From: Actinomycetota bacterium
GTDB taxonomy: Bacteria; Actinomycetota; Actinomycetes; Nanopelagicales; Nanopelagicaceae
Length of the DNA stretch: 11,318 nucleotides
Assembly: GCA_947487595.1 (NCBI GenBank)
Contig: CANKXJ010000019.1
Coordinates: 1-11,318, forward strand
Direction of reading: 5' to 3'
This document shows, one piece after another, positions 6,770 through 11,318 of this stretch. The first letter of the stretch is position 1, and each line of letters starts with the position of its first letter. Under the pieces are notes generated by a model that saw only the letters and a program-made list of their open reading frames with translations, did not search any database and was not told where the DNA came from. The position numbers and the translations under genes were made by a program.

Positions 6770-9218
6770 TACGAACTACTGCTCCGCACTTCTTGGCTGC
6801 CACCGCAGTAGCTGCCTCACGCATGGCTGAAACTTCATCGCCAGTGAGCGTGCGATCCGGTGCTCTAAAGACAAGGGTGAATGCCAGGGAGATTTTCCCA
6901 TCACCAATCTTGTCGTATCGATCAAAGAGAGAAATTGATTCAAGTAGATCTCCAGCACCCTCTGTTAACGCCGCTTGAACTTGGGCTGCAGTCACTTTCT
7001 CATCAACAATTAGTGCAACATCTTGTAGGGCTGCTGGCATTGTTCCCACACGTGTGGGGCGTACGAGAGATGAATCCGGGAGAGCGCTTAAGCCAACGGC
7101 AAATGCCACACTTCGCTCAGGCAATCCATATTTAGCAATGATTCGTGGGTGCAGCTCGCCGGCATGTGCCACAGCTTTTCCATCAACGATTAACTCAGCG
7201 CATCGTCCTGGATGCCATGGTGCAAAATCAGAGCGCTTAATACTCCACTCAAGATTACATAGCGCCAAGATATCTTGCGCATACTCAATTGCATCGTGCC
7301 AGGTGTAGGACCGAGCTTTTCCTTGCCAATTCTCATTCTCTACTTTGCCTACGAGCAAACCAGCCACGTGATAAGCCTGTGGTGGCACAGATGCAAAAAT
7401 CTCTTCAATAACCTTCTGGCCTGGACGCTTTGACAAGTCAGGTGAAATTGCTGAGACTAACTTCTGTGCACTACGGAAAATTGATCCCATTTCAAAGATT
7501 GCAAAATCCTTTGCCCCGCGACTGATGTTGCGTTGGGCAACTTCAATCAACCCCGGAACTAAATGCACGCGCATCAAGGGAAACTCTTCAGACATTGGAT
7601 TAGCTATCGCATAAGTAGATGCGCGCTCTCCAACAAAGCCCATTGCATCGATAGTTTCCTGGTTTGTGAATGGGAATGTTTGAACTTCAGCTAATCCACG
7701 ACTTGCAAGCATTGTCGCAACAGCTCTGCGACGCTTTTGAGTTGGGGTTAAAGATGCGTGTAGTGGTCGTGGTGGCAAGATAGAAGGAATCTTGTCGTAA
7801 CCAATCATGCGCGCTACTTCTTCAGCAAAATCTGAAACGCCTACTAAATCCGGACGCCATGATGGTGGATCTACAGTCCAGTTCTTTTCATCCACATCGC
7901 AGCCAATGAGGCGAAGGATGCGCGCCACATCAGCATTTGATACTTCAAAGCCAAGAATCCTAGAGATATAGGTTGGATCAATCTTCACAACTGGTGGATA
8001 AAGGGGCTCGCCTGCAACAACAGTTGCCACATGAACCGCAGAACTATGCGACGTTAATAGTTGAACAAATCGTGCAGAAGCGAACTCAGCCAAAGAAGGA
8101 TCGACACTTCGCTCTAAACGCCTAGATGCCTCAGAAGAGAGTCTGTGCCTGCGCGAGTTTTTAGCAATACACACGGGATCAAATCGAACAGCTTCTAAAG
8201 CAATCTCAGTCGTAGCTTGAGTGATCTCTGATGAAAGACCACCCATAGTTCCAGCCAATGCCAACGGTTGATCATCATCACAGACCATCAAATCATCTGG
8301 ATCTAATGTGCGCTCTTGTCCATCCAAGGTTACGAATTTCTGTGCCTTACCAGCACGCTTAACAGTGAGCCCACCTTTGATTTTTGATTTATCAAAGGCG
8401 TGTAATGGTTGGCCAAGTTCTAACATGACGTAGTTAGTAACATCCACAACCAATGAAATTGAGCGCATACCCATCTTCTCAATTCGTCTGCGCATCCATA
8501 GAGGCGTTGTGGCCTTTGGATCAAAGCTGGACATGGTACGAAGATAGAAAACTGAGGCTGAAGATTTATCCTCAATCTTTGCACTCACACCTTTGCCGGT
8601 TTCTGAACACTTTAATGAACGCAGCGCATCCACTGGATCTGTGAACTTAAGGCCAAGTGATCCGGCGACCTCGCGGGCTATTCCTCGAATACTTAATGCA
8701 TAACCACGATCCGGATTAACTGCCACATCAAAAATCACATCATTAATCTGCAAGCCCTCTATTGCATCGGCACCTATTTTTGCATCGGCCTCTGAGAAAA
8801 CCATGATTCCGGAATGTTCATCACTAATGCCTAGTTCACGAGCAGAGCAGATCATTCCATTAGAGGTTTTGCCATAAGTCTCACGGGCACTGATTGCGAA
8901 ATCTCCAGGCAACACAGCCCCAGGAAGAGCTGCAACAATCATGTCCCCCACTGCAAAATTCGTAGCACCACAAATGACATAGCGTGTTTCCTTTTCGCCA
9001 CAATCGATGCCCACATAGCGAATAGGTTTCTTATGTTCAGTTAACTCTTCAATCGAGAGCACTTTTGCAAACTTAAGTGGACCAGTTAAATCAGCGCCCT
9101 GATAGATGATTTCTTCAACTTCAAAGCCAACACGAATAAGGCCATCAGAGATCTCATCTGCACTTACCTTTGCAGGGATATCTACAAACTCTTTTATCCA
9201 CGATAGAGGTGCGCGCAT
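6762..9218 (-). CDS. pheT: Phenylalanyl-tRNA synthetase beta subunit
   Basis: This is the large subunit of the cytoplasmic alpha2-beta2 enzyme that charges tRNA-Phe. It handles tRNA contacts and editing of mischarged tyrosine. The 818 residues match the usual length. In order there are an N-terminal start MRAPLSWIKEFVDIP, the OB-fold tRNA-binding domain at about 40-150 (ending near SNGMICSARELGIS), the B3/B4 editing region at about 220-385 (with LVVDVTNYVMLELGQPLHAF), the B5 domain at about 405-475 (with WRPDL and EEVARMIGYDKIP), the inactive synthetase-like core, and a C-terminal ferredoxin-fold anticodon-binding domain in the last 95 or so residues (MPAALQDVALIVDE onwards). The start overlaps the pheS stop by one base (TAATG), so translation is coupled. 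The last codons carry the first ARG-box-like site of the downstream arginine operon. Confidence 0.97.
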   Translation of the reverse strand: MRAPLSWIKEFVDIPAKVSADEISDGLIRVGFEVEEIIYQGADLTGPLKFAKVLSIEELTEHKKPIRYVGIDCGEKETRYVICGATNFAVGDMIVAALPGAVLPGDFAISARETYGKTSNGMICSARELGISDEHSGIMVFSEADAKIGADAIEGLQINDVIFDVAVNPDRGYALSIRGIAREVAGSLGLKFTDPVDALRSLKCSETGKGVSAKIEDKSSASVFYLRTMSSFDPKATTPLWMRRRIEKMGMRSISLVVDVTNYVMLELGQPLHAFDKSKIKGGLTVKRAGKAQKFVTLDGQERTLDPDDLMVCDDDQPLALAGTMGGLSSEITQATTEIALEAVRFDPVCIAKNSRRHRLSSEASRRLERSVDPSLAEFASARFVQLLTSHSSAVHVATVVAGEPLYPPVVKIDPTYISRILGFEVSNADVARILRLIGCDVDEKNWTVDPPSWRPDLVGVSDFAEEVARMIGYDKIPSILPPRPLHASLTPTQKRRRAVATMLASRGLAEVQTFPFTNQETIDAMGFVGERASTYAIANPMSEEFPLMRVHLVPGLIEVAQRNISRGAKDFAIFEMGSIFRSAQKLVSAISPDLSKRPGQKVIEEIFASVPPQAYHVAGLLVGKVENENWQGKARSYTWHDAIEYAQDILALCNLEWSIKRSDFAPWHPGRCAELIVDGKAVAHAGELHPRIIAKYGLPERSVAFAVGLSALPDSSLVRPTRVGTMPAALQDVALIVDEKVTAAQVQAALTEGAGDLLESISLFDRYDKIGDGKISLAFTLVFRAPDRTLTGDEVSAMREAATAVAAKKCGAVVRTA

Positions 9219-10225
9219 TAGAGTCCCACCCCAAATTGGCGCGTGAAACGCAGATCTCCTTCAACAATGTCATGCATATCTGTAATGCCATGTCGCACCA
9301 TCAAAGTTCGCTCTAATCCCATTCCAAAAGCAAAGCCACTATAAACATCGGTATCTATTCCACAACTTTGTAGAACCTTTGGATTGACCATTCCACAACC
9401 GCCCCATTCAATCCAGCGATTGTTAAAGAATATGTCGACCTCAGCACTTGGTTCAGTGAATGGGAAAAATGATGGGCGAAGACGGGTTGTCACATCTGGA
9501 CCAAACATATGACGGGCAAAGTTATCCAGCGTTCCTTTGAGGTGGGCCATCGTGATGCCCTTATCAACAACTAAGCCTTCTACCTGATGAAAAACTGGAC
9601 TATGCGTTGCATCCAACTCATCTGCTCTAAATGTTCGCCCAGGACAGATGACATAAATGGGTGGAGTTTGAGTCAGCATCGTGCGAATTTGAACAGGTGA
9701 TGTGTGAGTACGAAGCACCATTCCTGATTCAACTGGCTCAACAAAGAATGTGTCCTGCATTGTGCGAGCTGGATGATCCGCAGGGATATTGAGTGCATCA
9801 AAGTTCAACCAACCAGACTCAAGCTCTGGGCCTTCAGCCACTGCATAACCTTGTTCAATGAAAAAGTCAGATACCTCATTTTTAATAATAGAAATCGGAT
9901 GTAATCCACCGCGGTGTCTGCGATTAACGGGCAAGGTAATATCAACGACTTCTTCCAGCAAAACTTTCTTATCGCGCTCCGCCTCTAGCTTTTCTGTTGC
10001 TTGCGCTAGGGCCTCGGCAATGGCTGCTTTGCCATCTCCAATAATTTTTCCAAAACTAGCTTTTTCATCCGGTGAAAGAGAACCAAGAGTTCGTGAGGCA
10101 AGTGAAATCGGTGCCTTATCTCCGGAATGGGCTAGACGAGCAGCTTTGAGAGAGTCCAAATCACTTGCGGCGTTAAAAGCGCTTTGGGCATCTTTAACCC
10201 ATTGTGAGACATCTTCTTGGCGCAT
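9218..10225 (-). CDS. pheS: Phenylalanyl-tRNA synthetase alpha subunit
   Basis: This is the catalytic subunit of the class II tetrameric synthetase that attaches phenylalanine to tRNA-Phe. At 335 residues it has normal length. A charged helical region at about 55-95 is the expected N-terminal coiled coil. The class II core follows: HPISIIKNEVSDFF as motif 1 (109-122), HTSPVQIR (174-181) leading to motif 2 FRADELDATHSPVFHQVEG (199-217), PSFFPFTEPSAEV (251-263), and motif 3 FGMGLERTLMVRHGI (300-314). Its ATG is 25 bases after the methyltransferase stop. The only Shine-Dalgarno-like AGGA is 13 bases from the ATG. A -10-like TAGAGT sits seven bases before the ATG but without a convincing -35, so a leaderless internal promoter is possible but weakly supported. 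It is otherwise in line with the ribosomal-protein transcript upstream. Confidence 0.97.
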   Translation of the reverse strand: MRQEDVSQWVKDAQSAFNAASDLDSLKAARLAHSGDKAPISLASRTLGSLSPDEKASFGKIIGDGKAAIAEALAQATEKLEAERDKKVLLEEVVDITLPVNRRHRGGLHPISIIKNEVSDFFIEQGYAVAEGPELESGWLNFDALNIPADHPARTMQDTFFVEPVESGMVLRTHTSPVQIRTMLTQTPPIYVICPGRTFRADELDATHSPVFHQVEGLVVDKGITMAHLKGTLDNFARHMFGPDVTTRLRPSFFPFTEPSAEVDIFFNNRWIEWGGCGMVNPKVLQSCGIDTDVYSGFAFGMGLERTLMVRHGITDMHDIVEGDLRFTRQFGVGL

Positions 10226-10250
10226 AGAGCCAACTCTATCCTGTGAGAGT

Positions 10251-11033
10251 TTAGGAAGATGGGATATTTGCTAGGTGATACATAACAATGGTTGCCGCCG
10301 CTGAAAGATTCAGGCTTTCGGCATTACCAGGCATCGATATTTTGACTTGCTCAATAGAAGATACGCCTTGGGCAGTTGATAATCCCCTGGCCTCATTGCC
10401 AAAAATTGCCACACAATCTCTAGTGATCTTCAGGTCCTTCAATGATTTTTGACCTTCTGCTGCCAAGGTGAAAGCTTGAATACCAAGGGCTAAAACCGTA
10501 GATAACTCCATGTTTTCAAATACAGGTGTGTGCCAGAGTGAACCAGCGGTACTGCGCACAACCTTCGGAGAATAGAGATCAACACTTCCAGGTGATGTAA
10601 TAACGGCATCAATACCAAAGGCGTCTGCAGATCGAATGATCGTTCCCGCATTACCTGGATCTTGTATCTCTGAGAGATAGACAAATTTACGAGTTCCGTT
10701 GAGTGCAATTGAATCTAGGGAACTCGAAGGGATAGAGCACACTGCCAGAATTCCTTGCGGTGTAATTGTCTCTGACATCGCCCTCATGACCTCATCGCTA
10801 ACTTCAACAACATTGAACGCTGTTAAATCAGATATCGGCTCTACTTTTACTCGCCCACTTGGCGTCACATACAATGTTTCAATACGTGGACCAGTAGTTG
10901 CAACTATTGCCTCACGAGCACATTGCAAGCCTTCTGCAACAAAGTGTGCTGAAGATTTACGCTCTTTTGTTCCCCTAGAACCAATAAGAGCCTTAACTCG
11001 CGCTATATGTGGCGAGTTAAGGCTCTCAATCAT
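10251..11033 (-). CDS. SPOUT/TrmH-family RNA 2'-O-methyltransferase
   Basis: This protein is probably an rRNA or tRNA ribose methyltransferase using S-adenosylmethionine; the exact target nucleotide cannot be read from the sequence. The 260 residues contain an N-terminal SpoU substrate-binding domain (about 1-100, with HFVAEGLQCAREA). The knotted catalytic domain follows: motif 1 DPGNAGTIIRSADAFG (125-140) with Asn128 and Arg134, motif 2 FGNEARGL (211-218), and motif 3 ISMPGNAESLNLSAA (232-246), which forms the cofactor-binding trefoil knot. The ATG lies nine bases after the rplT stop, with no Shine-Dalgarno sequence. The start is supported because the conserved N-terminal pattern of the family begins at residue 2. 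A perfect 15-bp inverted repeat covers codons 3 to 16. A methyltransferase between rplT and pheS is usual in actinobacteria and suggests a ribosome-related role. Confidence 0.93.
   Translation of the reverse strand: MIESLNSPHIARVKALIGSRGTKERKSSAHFVAEGLQCAREAIVATTGPRIETLYVTPSGRVKVEPISDLTAFNVVEVSDEVMRAMSETITPQGILAVCSIPSSSLDSIALNGTRKFVYLSEIQDPGNAGTIIRSADAFGIDAVITSPGSVDLYSPKVVRSTAGSLWHTPVFENMELSTVLALGIQAFTLAAEGQKSLKDLKITRDCVAIFGNEARGLSTAQGVSSIEQVKISMPGNAESLNLSAAATIVMYHLANIPSS
10987..11026 (-). repeat. Perfect 15-bp inverted repeat at start of the methyltransferase gene
   Basis: The arms are AGAGCCTTAACTCGC at 10987-11001 and its exact reverse complement at 11012-11026, with a ten-base loop at 11002-11011. 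In the minus-strand message this forms a stem of 15 uninterrupted pairs that begins seven bases after the ATG and 16 bases after the rplT stop codon. The bases after the stem on the transcript are only mildly U-rich, so it is not a canonical terminator. It could act as an attenuator, a translation block or an RNA-stability element. The repeat itself is certain; its role is inferred. Confidence 0.9.
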
Positions 11034-11042
11034 TGGGATCTA

Positions 11043-11318
11043 TTAAGCAGATACAAGGCTCTTGCGAGCAACATCAACAAGTGTCTTGAATGTAGCTGGA
11101 TCATTTGTTGCTAGATCTGAAAGAACACGACGATCTACTTCCACTCCAGCAGCCTTAAGGCCTTGGATGAAGCGGTTGTATGTAAGACCGTGTTCGCGGC
11201 AACCAGCGTTAATGCGCTGAATCCATAGGCGACGGAAATCGCCCTTCTTATCTTTACGGTCGTTGAATGCATAGACCATAGAGTGCGTAACTTGCTCCTT
11301 CGCCTTTGTGAAAAGACG
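11043..11318 (-). CDS. rplT: 50S ribosomal protein L20, C-terminal part (cut by window edge)
   Basis: L20 binds 23S rRNA early in assembly of the large subunit. The 91 visible codons run open to the window edge and give the family's central and C-terminal parts. The visible fragment starts RLFTKAKEQVTHSMVYAFND, followed by KKGDFRRLWIQRINAGCRE, LTYNRFIQGLKAAGVEVDRR and VLSDLA. L20 is normally about 115-130 residues, so roughly the first 25-35 are missing, including the basic rRNA-binding N-terminus. The internal ATG at 11279 is not the start, because clear L20 sequence continues upstream of it. The gene probably follows infC and rpmI outside the window. Nine bases separate its stop from the methyltransferase start, suggesting one transcript. 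Confidence 0.96.
   Translation of the reverse strand, partial: RLFTKAKEQVTHSMVYAFNDRKDKKGDFRRLWIQRINAGCREHGLTYNRFIQGLKAAGVEVDRRVLSDLATNDPATFKTLVDVARKSLVSA

Noticed and set aside
9858..10274. A 138-codon plus-strand open frame opposite pheS
   Set aside because: It lies antisense to the strongly supported pheS gene, has no recognisable motif and its composition follows from the pheS codons, so it is a shadow frame.
11043..11279. L20 starting at the ATG at 11279
   Set aside because: The frame continues upstream to the window edge with residues RLFTKAKEQVTHS, which match the L20 family, so this methionine is internal.

Overview
The window is one dense, single-direction block of bacterial housekeeping genes, all on the minus strand, so transcription runs from position 11318 down to 1. 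In transcription order it holds: the 3' part of rplT (ribosomal protein L20), a SPOUT/TrmH-family RNA methyltransferase, pheS, pheT, argC, argJ, argB, argD, argR, argH, and the 5' two-thirds of tyrS, cut by the window edge. No stretch longer than 47 bases lacks a gene. I see no mobile element, CRISPR array, tRNA or rRNA.

This order (L20 / rRNA methylase / pheST / arg cluster / tyrS) is, as far as I know, characteristic of Actinomycetota. The proteins also carry actinobacterial features, such as the PheT tRNA-binding region and the ArgR C-terminal motif. The base composition, however, looks mid-40s percent G+C by eye, far below most actinobacteria, and the spacing is extremely compact. That combination suggests a streamlined, low-GC actinobacterium of the freshwater acI/Nanopelagicales kind. 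This is an inference from synteny, composition and compactness, not a proven placement.

Region 1 (about 11318-6762) is a translation block: L20, the methyltransferase, and both subunits of phenylalanyl-tRNA synthetase. A perfect 15-bp inverted repeat lies inside the first codons of the methyltransferase, just after the L20 stop codon. Region 2 (6769-6715) is the only real regulatory gap. It carries two tandem ARG-box-like sites spaced 20 bp apart, the first overlapping the pheT stop codon. A possible promoter has its -35 in the second box and its -10 six bases before the argC ATG, which would give a leaderless argC message. Region 3 (6714-1) is an arginine-biosynthesis operon, argC-J-B-D-R-H, followed without a gap by tyrS. 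Nearly every junction is a stop/start overlap.

Together ArgJ, ArgB, ArgC and ArgD carry the acetylated steps from glutamate to ornithine. ArgH carries the last step to arginine, and ArgR would sense arginine and repress the operon through the boxes before argC. The two genes usually found within the actinobacterial cluster, argF (after argD) and argG (before argH), are absent here and must lie elsewhere or be missing. ArgB is a short form without the N-terminal helix associated with arginine feedback inhibition. I did not find a clearly novel multi-gene system. The points most worth a second look are the operator/promoter arrangement, the early-gene hairpin, the missing argF/argG and the short ArgB.
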